Origin: Asticcacaulis sp.
GTDB lineage: Bacteria > Pseudomonadota > Alphaproteobacteria > Caulobacterales > Caulobacteraceae
Direction of reading: 5' to 3'
Length of the DNA: 18,076 nt
Assembly (NCBI RefSeq): GCF_020217185.1
Contig: NZ_JAIWNX010000297.1
Span: 1-18,076, forward strand
Positions 1 to 7,600 of this stretch are shown here, in pieces. The notes beneath the pieces are model-generated. The model was given only the letters and a program-made list of their open reading frames with translations, searched no databases and was not told where the DNA came from. The translations under genes were made by a program, and so were the position numbers. Every line of letters starts with the position of its first letter. Position 1 is the first letter of the stretch.

Positions 1-557
1 TCGCCCCGGCGGCGCACTATCATATGGGCGGCATCCGTACCGATATCGACGGCCAGACCAGCCTGACGAACCTGTTTGCCGTCGGTGAATGCGCTTCGAC
101 CGGCGTGCACGGGGCCAACCGTCTGGCGTCCAACAGCCTGCTGGAGGCCGCGGCCTTCGGGGAGCGCGTCGGTCGTAAGGCCGCTGAGGTCGCGGCGCGC
201 GGCGGGTTTGCGCCGGACACAGAGCGAGCGCTGCGCCCCCTGCCCGCGCCGCGCCTGACACCTGAGGCACTGAAGACCCTGCGCACCGCCATGCAGGCGC
301 ACGCCGCCGTCATCCGCGATGAAACAGGCCTCACAACCCTGCTGGAAACGATCACGGGGCTGGAGGCCGCGTTCAAAGGTGCGTTACCTCTGGTCGCAGC
401 GCGCCTGATCGCGCAATGCGCCTTGCAAAGGCGGGAGAGTCGCGGTTCTCATTACCGTCAGGACTACCCCGCAACGGCGACTGAGGGTCAACGCACCTTC
501 GTCCGCTTGACAGAGGGTGGCCTGATACAGAGGCAAACGCAAAAGGAAGTGGCTTAA
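1..557 (+). CDS. nadB: L-aspartate oxidase, C-terminal part (5' end outside window)
   Basis: NadB is an FAD enzyme that oxidises L-aspartate to iminoaspartate, the first step of de novo NAD synthesis; NadA and NadC follow. The reading frame is open from base 3 and reads [10 protein letters not shown] at once, a conserved active-site segment of the family. [12 protein letters not shown] follows, carrying the substrate-binding Arg, and [14 protein letters not shown] lies in the C-terminal helical domain. About 185 codons are visible, against roughly 510-540 for the whole enzyme, so the FAD-binding N terminus lies upstream. An in-frame ATG at 24 is internal (the Met of HYHMGG), not the start. 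The stop at 555-557 is one base before nadC, so the two are almost surely cotranscribed and translationally coupled. Identification is firm from the motifs plus the nadC neighbour. Confidence 0.95.
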   Translation, partial: APAAHYHMGGIRTDIDGQTSLTNLFAVGECASTGVHGANRLASNSLLEAAAFGERVGRKAAEVAARGGFAPDTERALRPLPAPRLTPEALKTLRTAMQAHAAVIRDETGLTTLLETITGLEAAFKGALPLVAARLIAQCALQRRESRGSHYRQDYPATATEGQRTFVRLTEGGLIQRQTQKEVA

Positions 558-558
558 G

Positions 559-1407
559 ATGTATATCACCGGACTGCCTGACCTGCTTATCGAACCCGTG
601 GTCCGCGACGCCCTGCGCGAGGATCTGGGGCTGGCCGGTGACGTCACCGCCGACGCCGTCATCCTGCCGCGCGCCCGCTTCAAGGCGGAGTTCAAGGCCC
701 GCGAAGCCGGTATCCTGTCCGGCATCGACTGCGCGCGGCTGGCCATGAGCCTGATGGACCCGCATATCCGCTTTGAGGTCGTCAAGCCCGATGCCGCCGA
801 GGTGGTGGCCGGCGATGTGATTGCGCGCGTCGAAGGCAATGCGCGCGCCATTCTGGCGGCCGAGCGCGTGGCGCTGAACCTGTTATCGCACCTGTCGGGT
901 GTGGCGACGCTGACGCACACCTATGTGCGGCTGGTCGAAGACCTGCCGACGCGCATCGCCTGCACGCGCAAGACCCTGCCGCTGCTGCGCGGCCTCCAGA
1001 AGCACGCCGTCAAGTGCGGCGGCGGGCATAACCACCGCTATGGCCTCGACGACGCCATCCTGATCAAGGACAACCATATCGCCATCTGCGGCGGCGTCGA
1101 AAAGGCGCTGGAGCTGGCCAAGGCCTCGGCCGGTCACACCATGAAGATCGAGGTCGAGGTCGATTCGCTGGCCCAGCTCAAACAGGCCCTGCCGTTCCGG
1201 CCGGACGTGGTGATGCTCGACAACTTCAATCTGGAGGAACTGCGGGAGGCCGTGGCGCTGGTCAAGGGTGCGACCCTTCTCGAAGCCTCCGGCGGCGTCA
1301 ATCTCGACACGGTACGCGCCATTGCCGAAACCGGCGTGGACGTGATCAGCGTGGGCGCCCTCACCCACTCGGCTCCGGTGTTCGATATCGGGTTAGATGC
1401 GGTTTAA
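559..1407 (+). CDS. nadC: Nicotinate-nucleotide pyrophosphorylase (quinolinate phosphoribosyltransferase)
   Basis: NadC condenses quinolinate with PRPP to give nicotinate mononucleotide, CO2 and PPi, in the cytoplasm. The 282 residues match the usual length. An N-terminal open-faced domain (about 1-110, ending ERVALNLLSHLSG) is followed by the barrel domain. The phosphate and quinolinate-binding residues are visible: T136-R137-K138, H159-R160, K170 in IKDNH, acidic residues in KIEVEV (about 198-200), D221 in MLDNF, then EASGGV and VGALTHSAP. After TRKT the usual TPGLR-type turn reads LPLLR, a modest departure that keeps all catalytic residues. The ATG at 559 is one base after the nadB stop, with AAGGAAG upstream at about 543. 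A strong terminator follows at 1476. Confidence 0.96.
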   Translation: MYITGLPDLLIEPVVRDALREDLGLAGDVTADAVILPRARFKAEFKAREAGILSGIDCARLAMSLMDPHIRFEVVKPDAAEVVAGDVIARVEGNARAILAAERVALNLLSHLSGVATLTHTYVRLVEDLPTRIACTRKTLPLLRGLQKHAVKCGGGHNHRYGLDDAILIKDNHIAICGGVEKALELAKASAGHTMKIEVEVDSLAQLKQALPFRPDVVMLDNFNLEELREAVALVKGATLLEASGGVNLDTVRAIAETGVDVISVGALTHSAPVFDIGLDAV

Positions 1408-1475
1408 TCCGGAATTTTTGGGTCCCTCGCCGGGTGCGGGCTCCGCCACCTTGGCCGCCGCCTCAATGGCGGCTT

Positions 1476-1506
1476 GAGCGGAATGATTCATTCCGCTCTA
1501 ATTTTT
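1476..1506 (+). terminator. Intrinsic terminator of nadBC
   Basis: GAGCGGAATGA (1476-1486) pairs perfectly with TCATTCCGCTC (1488-1498), leaving at least a 9-bp usable stem with a 5-nt loop. It is followed on the plus strand by TAATTTTT (1499-1506). This is a standard Rho-independent terminator for nadC. Its 3' arm and T-run are also the last codons and stop of the convergent acyltransferase gene. Confidence 0.85.
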
Positions 1507-2597
1507 CCTGAGACATTCAGGCGCGCGGTGACCCACTGGCTCAGCGGGCGATCGACGACAGCCTCGAACACGAAGGCCGCGGCGATCGCGGCGGCCACGC
1601 ACAGGCCCCAGACGATCCAGTGCACCGGCTCGGACAGGGCGAAGCGGTGCATCAGCATTCCGTCTATGCCGAGGGCGACCGCCCCCACGACCGTGTGGAT
1701 CAGAAACAGGGCGTAAGAGGCCCGGCCCAGCCGCCTGGTCAGATGGCTTTCGTGGAAGCGCACCCCCGCCGACAGGACCAGAACGGTGGCCAGCGCAGCG
1801 AGTATGACCACATCCGACAGGGTGTGGCGCAACAGGCTGCCCAGAACCATAACCGTACACAAGCTGATCGCCATGCCGATGACGTAGGCCCGCTGCGACA
1901 CCGTTACCCCGGCGGTCAGGCGCTCCAGCAGCGCCCCGATAAAGAACAGCGGCAGAGCCCGGATCACGCCATAGTGGAAGGGTAGATCGACGAAGGCATG
2001 GCCAATCAGGGCGGCCAGCCCCAGCCCCAACCCCAGCACGCCGACCACAGCCGCCGCCAATGCCGGGCGGTTCAGGCGGTAGAGAGGACCGGCGCTCAGG
2101 CTGAACAGGCTGTAGCACACGACCAGCGCCGACAGGGTCCAGGTCGGTACATTCCAACCCGGTATCTGACTGACCCCCAGCCCGTGCACCAGCATCAGTT
2201 GCGCGACAAAGCCGGACAGGGTGTATTTTTCGGCGTGGCCGGGGGGATGACCTTGCAGAGTCGCCAGAGTCACCACCGCCAGCAGCAGCAGCAGCGCCAC
2301 GATGTGCGAGGGCCACAGGCGCAGGAGGCGGCGGCTGACGAAGCTGACCGGGCCAACCCGGTGTTCGGCCAAACGCGGGCCATAGGCGCGCATCAGGATA
2401 AAGCCGGACAGCATCAGGAAGAAATCGGTGGCCAGCCAGCCCTGCCACAGGACGGGGATCAGATCGCCCAGCGGACGCGGGGCCGACTCACCGAAATGGA
2501 ACAGCAGGATGAACCCCGCCGCCAGAAAGCGCAGGACATCGAGACTGGCGCCCCCGGCTCTGGGTTGGGGGGCAAGGGGGCTAACGCTTACGCTCAT
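1488..2597 (-). CDS. Acyltransferase-3 family integral membrane protein
   Basis: This is a 369-residue multi-span inner-membrane protein of the acyltransferase-3 family (OafA/NodX/WecH type), which O-acylates surface sugars or other exported molecules. Family hallmarks are the N-terminal LDVLRFLAAGFILLFHFG, with the characteristic Arg and His34, then DFFLMLSGFILMRAYG and FVSRRLLRLWPSH. About ten hydrophobic segments run to the C terminus. No extra SGNH domain is present, so it is the short form. The acceptor cannot be told from sequence, and no neighbour is a committed glycan gene. The ATG at 2597 has only a weak Shine-Dalgarno. The gene stands alone, convergent with nadC, and its final codons form part of the nadC terminator. 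Family call is firm; substrate unknown. Confidence 0.88.
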   Translation of the reverse strand: MSVSVSPLAPQPRAGGASLDVLRFLAAGFILLFHFGESAPRPLGDLIPVLWQGWLATDFFLMLSGFILMRAYGPRLAEHRVGPVSFVSRRLLRLWPSHIVALLLLLAVVTLATLQGHPPGHAEKYTLSGFVAQLMLVHGLGVSQIPGWNVPTWTLSALVVCYSLFSLSAGPLYRLNRPALAAAVVGVLGLGLGLAALIGHAFVDLPFHYGVIRALPLFFIGALLERLTAGVTVSQRAYVIGMAISLCTVMVLGSLLRHTLSDVVILAALATVLVLSAGVRFHESHLTRRLGRASYALFLIHTVVGAVALGIDGMLMHRFALSEPVHWIVWGLCVAAAIAAAFVFEAVVDRPLSQWVTARLNVSGKIRAE

Positions 2598-2641
2598 ACG
2601 GCGAGGCTCGTTCTTTTCCCACCAGATAACGCCGGCAGGTT

Positions 2642-2671
2642 AATATATTGGGTAAAGACAGCCTTAGCCAA
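2642..2671 (-). promoter_or_regulatory. Possible sigma-70-type promoter of the acyltransferase gene
   Basis: On the minus strand TTGGCT (plus 2666-2671) and TATATT (plus 2642-2647) are separated by 18 bases, about 45 bases upstream of the ATG at 2597. The -10 matches the consensus at 5 of 6 and the -35 at 4 of 6. The region is AT-richer than its surroundings. This is pattern matching only. Confidence 0.35.
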
Positions 2672-2702
2672 ATGAGTGCGCAAACCAATGTCAGCCGCGT
2701 TA

Positions 2703-2737
2703 CAAAGCACAACCCCGGCACGTATGTACCGGGGTTG
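2703..2737 (-). terminator. Hairpin terminator after the ABC exporter operon
   Basis: CAACCCCGG (2710-2718) pairs with CCGGGGTTG (2729-2737), a perfect 9-bp stem with a 10-nt loop. Read on the minus strand it lies about 45 bases beyond the membrane-fusion protein stop and is followed by TGCTTTG, a weak U-tract. Probably the intrinsic terminator of the exporter operon. It also separates that operon from the acyltransferase promoter. Confidence 0.6.
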
Positions 2738-2779
2738 CTGTCTTCTTCAGGTTTAAAACCCTGCGCTTATTTTCAGGCC

Positions 2780-3799
2780 TTACTTCTTCTCAGGCGTCGC
2801 CGGTGCGGGCGGCGTGCGCTTGATGCCCGCCTTTTCGCCGGGCTTCATGAACTTGACCAGCACGCGCTGACCGATCAGCAGCGGCGCATTGTCCGCCGTG
2901 ACGACCACTTCGACGACGCGCTCATCGGAAGCTTCGTTGCCGCTGTCGGACAGGAGCTTGCGCGAACCGAAGGTGGCGGCCATGCGCTTCACCGTACCGA
3001 CATAGACCTTGGTCTGATCGGTTTCGGGAATGATTTCCACCTCCTGCCCCGGCTTGACGTCCGGGATGGAGCTTTCGACGATTTCCGAGCGCACGATACG
3101 TTCGGCCGCCGCCGGGACCAGTTGGAACATGGTCGAAACGTTCAGGGTCGAGGTGCCCGAACCGGGGTTGGCAAAGCGACGGATGATGCGGCCATCCATC
3201 GGAGCGCGCACATAGGTCTGCTCCAGATCGAAATTGGCCTGCGCCAGCGCGGCCTGCGCCGTCTGCACCGACGCCTGCTGCGCCGCCAGACGCGCCTCGG
3301 CCTCACGGATCAGGTCCGCCTGCGCGTCCAGCTTCTGACCCGCGACGAAATTGGTCGCCGCCAGCTTCTGATAGCGGGCGTATTCGCGCTTGGCCGTGTC
3401 GAGATTGACCTCGGTCAGGCGCATGGAGGCCTGAGCCTCAACCACATTGGCGCGGGCGCGCTGCACGGCCAGTTGCGCCGTATCGGCTTCCTGACGGGCC
3501 AGCACCTGCCCCTTCTTCACATCGTCGCCTTCCTGCACCAGCACTTCGTGCACGACGCCGGCGCGGCGGGCGGCGACTTCGATGACGCCGCCTTCGACGT
3601 CGGCCTTGCCATTGGCGATGGCCGCATAGGGCGAAACGATGGGCTTGGCCGCAGCGGCTTCGCCCTTCTTGGCGTCCTTGCCGCCCGGTGCCGGGGGGTT
3701 ACAGGCGGTCAGGCTGAGGACCAGCGGCGCGGCCAAGAGGAGCAGGAGCGCCTTTGACGGGCGTTTACGGGCGGGGTTAGGAGTGTGAGAGGTGCGCAT
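2780..3799 (-). CDS. HlyD/DevB-type membrane-fusion lipoprotein of an ABC exporter
   Basis: This is the periplasmic adaptor that links an inner-membrane ABC exporter to an outer-membrane channel. It has 339 residues. A basic N terminus and hydrophobic stretch end in the lipobox LSLTAC, with Cys33 as the predicted lipid anchor. An Ala/Gly/Lys-rich linker follows, then the first half of the lipoyl (biotinyl-like) domain at 71-104. A long Ala/Gln/Glu-rich coiled-coil hairpin spans about 105-193, the second lipoyl half begins with TYVRAPMDGRI (196-206), and a beta-barrel with QEVEI is followed by a Pro-rich tail. It is the last gene of the operon, 17 bases after the ATPase, and is followed by a hairpin. 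No outer-membrane TolC-like gene lies nearby. The substrate is unknown; DevBCA and MacAB relatives move glycolipids, peptides or macrolides. Confidence 0.88.
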   Translation of the reverse strand: MRTSHTPNPARKRPSKALLLLLAAPLVLSLTACNPPAPGGKDAKKGEAAAAKPIVSPYAAIANGKADVEGGVIEVAARRAGVVHEVLVQEGDDVKKGQVLARQEADTAQLAVQRARANVVEAQASMRLTEVNLDTAKREYARYQKLAATNFVAGQKLDAQADLIREAEARLAAQQASVQTAQAALAQANFDLEQTYVRAPMDGRIIRRFANPGSGTSTLNVSTMFQLVPAAAERIVRSEIVESSIPDVKPGQEVEIIPETDQTKVYVGTVKRMAATFGSRKLLSDSGNEASDERVVEVVVTADNAPLLIGQRVLVKFMKPGEKAGIKRTPPAPATPEKK

Positions 3800-3816
3800 G
3801 GTGTGTCGTTCTCTGA

Positions 3817-4548
3817 TCAGGCGTGGGGGGCGGAAGGCGGGAGGTCTTCAGGCCTGTTGACGAAGGTGTCGCTGAGGATTTCGCCGTCTTCCATATGGAT
3901 GACGCGGTCGGCATAGGCTTCGAGGCGCGGGTCGTGGGTCACCACGATCACCGCCGCTCCGTGCTCCTTGGCCGCGCGGTGGAGGAGCTTGATGACCACC
4001 TGCCCGGACACGGAGTCCAGCGCCGAGGTCGGTTCGTCGGCAAACAAAAGCTGCGGGTTCTTGGACAGGGCCCGCGCGATGGCTACGCGCTGCTTTTCCC
4101 CACCCGACAGGGCCGACGGCGTCTGCCTCAGACGCTTGTCCAGCCCCACCTCGGTCAGGGCCTGAATGGCACGGCTGCGCGCTTCGGACTTCTTGACCTT
4201 GCAGTATTTGAGCACCTGCTCGACCTGCTGGGTGGCATTGAGCGCCGGGAAGAGGTTGAAGCCCTGAAAGATGAAGCCGCAGTGATCGAGACGGAACTTG
4301 TCGATCTTGGCCTTTTTCTTTTTCCACAGGCTTTCGCCCAGCGCGACCACCTCGCCCTCATCGGGCTTCATCAGGCCGGACAAGGCGGCGATCAGGGTCG
4401 ATTTACCCGAACCCGAAGGCCCCATGACCATGGTCACCTGACCATGATAGGCGGTGAAATTGACGCCCTTGAGCACCGGCTGCTTGATCTTGCCGATCTT
4501 GTAGCTCTTGGTCAGCCCCTTGGCTTCGATAGCAAGTTTTCCGGTCAT
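3817..4548 (-). CDS. ABC exporter ATP-binding subunit (LolD/MacB/DevA type)
   Basis: This cytoplasmic ATPase drives the exporter formed with the neighbouring permease and adaptor. All nucleotide-binding motifs are intact: Walker A GPSGSGKST (43-51), Q-loop Gln95 in FIFQGFN, signature LSGGEKQRVAIARAL (from 148), Walker B LLFADEP (167-173), D-loop SALD and switch His205 in VVTHD. The length is 243 residues. The frame stays open upstream to 4653, but the ATG at 4548 is chosen because it gives a family-like N terminus (MTGKLAIEAKGLTKSYK) and forms an ATGA overlap with the permease stop, a sign of translational coupling. The Lys-rich stretch KKKKAK near 77-82 sits where MacB/LolD relatives are variable. 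Family certain, substrate not. Confidence 0.93.
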   Translation of the reverse strand: MTGKLAIEAKGLTKSYKIGKIKQPVLKGVNFTAYHGQVTMVMGPSGSGKSTLIAALSGLMKPDEGEVVALGESLWKKKKAKIDKFRLDHCGFIFQGFNLFPALNATQQVEQVLKYCKVKKSEARSRAIQALTEVGLDKRLRQTPSALSGGEKQRVAIARALSKNPQLLFADEPTSALDSVSGQVVIKLLHRAAKEHGAAVIVVTHDPRLEAYADRVIHMEDGEILSDTFVNRPEDLPPSAPHA

Positions 4549-5675
4549 CGCAGCAGATCCGCAGGTTGGCTCTTTTTGAGCACGCCAAGCGACAGAAGGC
4601 CGGAAATGACGGCGATCGTCAGCAACATGATGGCGATAGTGATAATCGACCACAGGGGATAGAACATGGTCAGGCCGACGGCATTGGCCAGCGCGGTCAC
4701 GCCCACCAGCAGGATGCCCGTCATCATCAGGCCGGCCACCCCGACCCAGAAGCTCAGCTCCATAATAATCAGGTTGAGATTGCCCATCGAGACGCCCAGC
4801 GCACGCAACGACGCAAACTCCTTGATATTGGCCAGAATGGCCCCCTGAAGCGTCTGCCAGGTGATGACCACCCCGATGAAGACACCGACGATCAGCATGA
4901 AGCCCAGCATGATGACGATGAAGGATTCCTTGAACATTTCCGCCTGATTTTCACGGGCGAGGTCCTCACGGGTCCAGGCGCGGAACTGCTTGTTGCTCAT
5001 GTTATTGAGGTCCTGAGCGACAATGGCGGCGCGCGACGGGTCACGCAGCTTGACCAGAAGCGAACCGACACGCGGCCCTTCGTCATAAAGCCTCAGCAGC
5101 TTGGCCGTCTGACGCGACATAAAGACCATCGAGTTGAACAGGCTGGGGTAGTTGGTGATGGTGGCGCGCACATTGACGGTACGCCCGTTCATCTGCGCCT
5201 TGTCGCCGACCTTAACGCCCAGCTTGGCCAGAGAGGTGGCATCAACCACCACCGAATAGGGCTCCTGAAGCGCCAGAATGACGTCTTCGGGGAAGTCGGT
5301 TGGCAGGGTCACCGCCCCTTCGATCGGATCGACGATGATCACCTGCACGCCGTCGCGCTTTGCCGATTGCCCCGGCGACGGGAAGTTCGCCCACATGGCC
5401 CAGCGCTGGGTATAGGGCATGACCTCCACCACTTCGGGGTGCTGATAAAGGGTCGGGATATTGCGGCGCGGCTGGCTTGAGCCAAAGCCTTGCGAATCGG
5501 GCGGCAGCACCATGAGATCGGCCGGTGAGCGGTCGATGGTGGCGGTAAAGTTCTTACCGATCCCCATGAACATGCCGACCAGCGACAACACCAGCAGACC
5601 CGCCACAGCCAGCGCTATGACCGCGGCCATATAGCGCCGCCATTCATAGATAAGCGTAGATAGAGCCAAAGACAT
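4545..5675 (-). CDS. ABC exporter permease, FtsX/MacB/DevC type
   Basis: This is the inner-membrane subunit of the exporter, about 376 residues. It has the four-helix FtsX-like topology: TM1 at about 15-38 (AAVIALAVAGLLVLSLVG), a large extracytoplasmic domain, then three C-terminal helices beginning FIVIMLGFMLIVGVFIGVVI, LIIMELSFWVGVAGLMM and IITIAIMLLTIAVISGLL. The short TM3-TM4 spacing and single periplasmic domain fit DevC better than the longer MacB chains. Start ATG 5675 is preferred: it has a GGGGA Shine-Dalgarno about 8 bases upstream and gives MSLALSTLIYEWRR. The frame extends to a GTG at 5768, which would add a 31-residue non-family N terminus. It is the first gene of a permease-ATPase-adaptor operon divergent from flgF. 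Confidence 0.88.
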   Translation of the reverse strand: MSLALSTLIYEWRRYMAAVIALAVAGLLVLSLVGMFMGIGKNFTATIDRSPADLMVLPPDSQGFGSSQPRRNIPTLYQHPEVVEVMPYTQRWAMWANFPSPGQSAKRDGVQVIIVDPIEGAVTLPTDFPEDVILALQEPYSVVVDATSLAKLGVKVGDKAQMNGRTVNVRATITNYPSLFNSMVFMSRQTAKLLRLYDEGPRVGSLLVKLRDPSRAAIVAQDLNNMSNKQFRAWTREDLARENQAEMFKESFIVIMLGFMLIVGVFIGVVITWQTLQGAILANIKEFASLRALGVSMGNLNLIIMELSFWVGVAGLMMTGILLVGVTALANAVGLTMFYPLWSIITIAIMLLTIAVISGLLSLGVLKKSQPADLLR

Positions 5676-5888
5676 AAACAGGTTCCCCAGGCTGCGCGAA
5701 GGCGAACGGATGGTTTCCGCCCCTGACGCCCCTAAAAACAGATGAGAAACGACCGCCCTTTCCGACACCCGTGCCGGACGCGCCCCGCCCTCTTGGCCCT
5801 AGCATCGTTAGTTTCATCTCAGACGTCCAATTAATTCCGCGTAACGAAAGCGAAAGCCGCCTGAGGACGCCCGCAATCCACGCCTCCT

Positions 5889-5910
5889 TGAGGCAGTTTT
5901 TGCCGCCTCA
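5889..5910. promoter_or_regulatory. Candidate FlbD (ftr-like) enhancer of the flg operon
   Basis: TGAGGC (5889-5894) and GCCTCA (5905-5910) form a perfect inverted repeat around a core containing GGCA-GTTTT-TGCC (5892-5904). Its centre is about 105 bases upstream of the predicted start of transcription, where Caulobacter FlbD enhancers commonly sit relative to sigma-54 promoters. The GGCA...TGCC core recalls ftr sites as I remember them. The assignment to FlbD is inference. Confidence 0.5.
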
Positions 5911-5977
5911 GACTTAGGCGCTCGGCCGCCTCCGGATTTTTCCCAACAGATTCAGCGCGTTGAATTTTCCGCCCGGC

Positions 5978-5993
5978 TGGCACGGCTCTTGCT
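5978..5993 (+). promoter_or_regulatory. Sigma-54 (RpoN) promoter of flgFGAH
   Basis: TGGCACG-N4-TTGCT lies at 5978-5993 and matches the sigma-54 consensus at every defined position. The invariant GG is at 5979-5980 and GC at 5991-5992, 12 bases apart. Transcription should begin near 6003-6004, leaving about 35 bases of leader to the flgF ATG. This fits the class III, sigma-54-dependent control of rod and ring genes in Caulobacter. Confidence 0.9.
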
Positions 5994-6038
5994 TCTTGTG
6001 AAACATGGTTAACGCGTCGTCGCAGAAGGAGGCCGACA

Positions 6039-6788
6039 ATGGATAATGCGAGCTATGTCGCCCTGTCGCGTCAGCTGGTTTTGCGCCGCGAACTGGACGT
6101 CACGGCCAACAATCTGGCCAATATGAACACCAATGGCTACAAGTTCGAGCAGTTGCTGGTCGAACCCGAAGAGGGCCGCCCCGCCTATAACCTGCCGATC
6201 CGCGCCCCGGCCAATTTTGCCTATGACAAGGGCGTCGGCCGCGACTTTTCGCAAGGGGCCCTGACCCCGACGGGCGGCGATTACGACGTCGGCATCGAAG
6301 GCGAAGGCGCGTTTTTCGTCATCAACGGCGCCAACGGCCCGCTCTATACGCGCGACGGCGCCTTTACCGTCTCCCCGCAGGGCGTGCTGGTCACCGGCGA
6401 TGGCCTGCCGGTGCAAGGCGATGGCGGCGAAATCCGCCTCAATCCCGAATTTGGCGCGCCGTCGATCTCGGCGGACGGCGTGGTCTCGCAACGCAGCACC
6501 GACGGTATCGTGCGCGTGGGCCGCATCAGCGTGGTGCGCTTCGCCAGCCTGTCGGACCTTGAAAAGCAGGGCGACAACCGCTTCCGTGCCACCACCAATG
6601 TCGCGCCAGACCCGGCCACCGATGTGCGCCTGCGGCAGGGCATGATTGAAACCTCGAACGTCAACGCCCTGAGCGAGGTGACGCGACTGGTCGAAATCAA
6701 CCGCGCCTACGCCTCGGTGACCAAGATTATCGAACAACAGGCCGAACTGAACCGCAGCGCCGTCGAGCGCCTTGGCCGCGCAGCGTAA
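6039..6788 (+). CDS. flgF: Flagellar proximal rod protein FlgF
   Basis: FlgF is a rod subunit of the flagellar basal body, exported through the flagellar type III apparatus without a cleaved signal. The 249 residues fit the family. The N terminus has the rod/hook signature with LDVTANNLANMNTNGYK (about 20-36), the centre has the FlgE/F/G beta domain (GEGAFFVI, YTRDGAFTVSPQGVLVT), and the C-terminal coiled-coil segment reads MIETSNVNALSEVTRLVEINRAY across two adjacent motifs. AAGGAGG (6026-6032) sits six bases before the ATG. It is first in a tight flgF-flgG-flgA-flgH operon behind a sigma-54 promoter. FlgF is separated from its paralogue FlgG by the shorter chain, divergent N terminus and gene order. 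Confidence 0.95.
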   Translation: MDNASYVALSRQLVLRRELDVTANNLANMNTNGYKFEQLLVEPEEGRPAYNLPIRAPANFAYDKGVGRDFSQGALTPTGGDYDVGIEGEGAFFVINGANGPLYTRDGAFTVSPQGVLVTGDGLPVQGDGGEIRLNPEFGAPSISADGVVSQRSTDGIVRVGRISVVRFASLSDLEKQGDNRFRATTNVAPDPATDVRLRQGMIETSNVNALSEVTRLVEINRAYASVTKIIEQQAELNRSAVERLGRAA

Positions 6789-6800
6789 GGAGTATAACCC

Positions 6801-7589
6801 ATGCGTGCTTTGAGAACCGCCACCACCGGCATGTCGGCTCAGCAGCTCAATGTCGATACCATCTCGCACAACATCGCCAACATGAACACGGTCGGCTTCA
6901 AGAAGCAGCGCGCCGAGTTTCAGGACCTTCTGTATCAGAATGTCGAGCGGATGGGCGCGCAGTCTTCGGAATCCGGCACGGTCGTCCCCACCGGTATTCA
7001 GGTCGGCGGCGGCGTCAAGACGGGCAGCGTCTATCGCATCCTGACGCAGGGCTCCCCCACCCGCACCGACAACCCTTACGACATCATGGTCGATGGGCGC
7101 GGCTATTTTCAGGTGCTGATGCCGTCGGGGGAAACCGCCTATACGCGCGCCGGCAATTTTGCCGTCAACGATCAGGGGCAACTGGTCACCGACGATGGCT
7201 ATCTGGTGCAGCCGCAGATCACCTTTCCGCAGGACACCAAGGAAGTCACCATCTCCAAGACCGGTCAGGTGTCGGTCACGCAGGATGGCGTGACTGCGCC
7301 GACCGTCATCGGTCAGCTTCAGGTCGCCAGCTTCTTCAACGAAGCCGGCCTCGAAGCCATTGGCGACAACCTGTATCTGCAATCGGGGGCTTCGGGTGCG
7401 CCCAATATCGGCACGCCGGGCGATGTCGGCTACGGCACCCTGATGCAGGGCTATACCGAAGCCTCGAACGTCGATGCCGTGTCGGAAATCACCTCGCTGA
7501 TCGTCGCCCAGCGCGCCTATGAAATGAATTCGAAAATCATCAAAACCGCCGACGAAATGTTGTCGGTGACCAGCAGCCTGCGCAACTAA
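6801..7589 (+). CDS. flgG: Flagellar distal rod protein FlgG
   Basis: FlgG forms the distal rod that crosses the periplasm inside the P and L rings. It has 262 residues, the canonical length. The sequence opens MRALRTATTGMSAQQLNVDT and continues to HNIANMNTVGFKKQRAEFQDLLYQ across neighbouring motifs, diagnostic of FlgG rather than FlgE or FlgF. It also has GRGYFQVLMPSGETAYTRAG and a C-terminal EASNVDAVSEITSLIVAQRAYE. It starts 12 bases after flgF, with the flgF stop and AAGGAG fused (TAAGGAG), so it is read from the same transcript. Nothing is truncated or unusual. Confidence 0.97.
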   Translation: MRALRTATTGMSAQQLNVDTISHNIANMNTVGFKKQRAEFQDLLYQNVERMGAQSSESGTVVPTGIQVGGGVKTGSVYRILTQGSPTRTDNPYDIMVDGRGYFQVLMPSGETAYTRAGNFAVNDQGQLVTDDGYLVQPQITFPQDTKEVTISKTGQVSVTQDGVTAPTVIGQLQVASFFNEAGLEAIGDNLYLQSGASGAPNIGTPGDVGYGTLMQGYTEASNVDAVSEITSLIVAQRAYEMNSKIIKTADEMLSVTSSLRN

Positions 7590-7600
7590 GGATATAGCTG

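Larger units (their letters stand above)
5676..6038. other. Divergent intergenic region, exporter operon / flgFGAH
   Basis: There are 363 bases with no credible gene. The half next to flgF holds a sigma-54 promoter and an enhancer-like inverted repeat, listed separately. The exporter half (5676-5880) shows no strong promoter motif; a minus-strand TTGGAC near 5824-5829 could be a -35, but no convincing -10 goes with it. A TTAA-N6-GTAA pair at 5831-5844 resembles a CtrA box with the wrong spacing, and a single TTAAC half-site lies at 6009-6013. Confidence 0.6.

Noticed and set aside
4549..4653. Upstream extension of the ABC ATPase to an ATG at 4653
   Set aside because: Would add 35 residues encoded inside the permease gene. 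The ATGA overlap at 4548 and the family N terminus support the shorter form.
3823..4662. A 279-codon plus-strand frame opposite the ABC ATPase
   Set aside because: Complement of an intact ATPase with all motifs; no homology features of its own.
5676..5768. Extension of the permease to a GTG at 5768
   Set aside because: Adds a non-family N terminus; the ATG at 5675 has a good Shine-Dalgarno and starts right before TM1.
5831..5844. CtrA box upstream of flgF
   Set aside because: TTAA-N6-GTAA departs from TTAA-N7-TTAA in both spacing and sequence.
6009..7382. A 457-codon minus-strand frame across flgF and flgG
   Set aside because: Shadow of flgF/flgG with His/Gly/Asp-rich composition and no ribosome site or motif.
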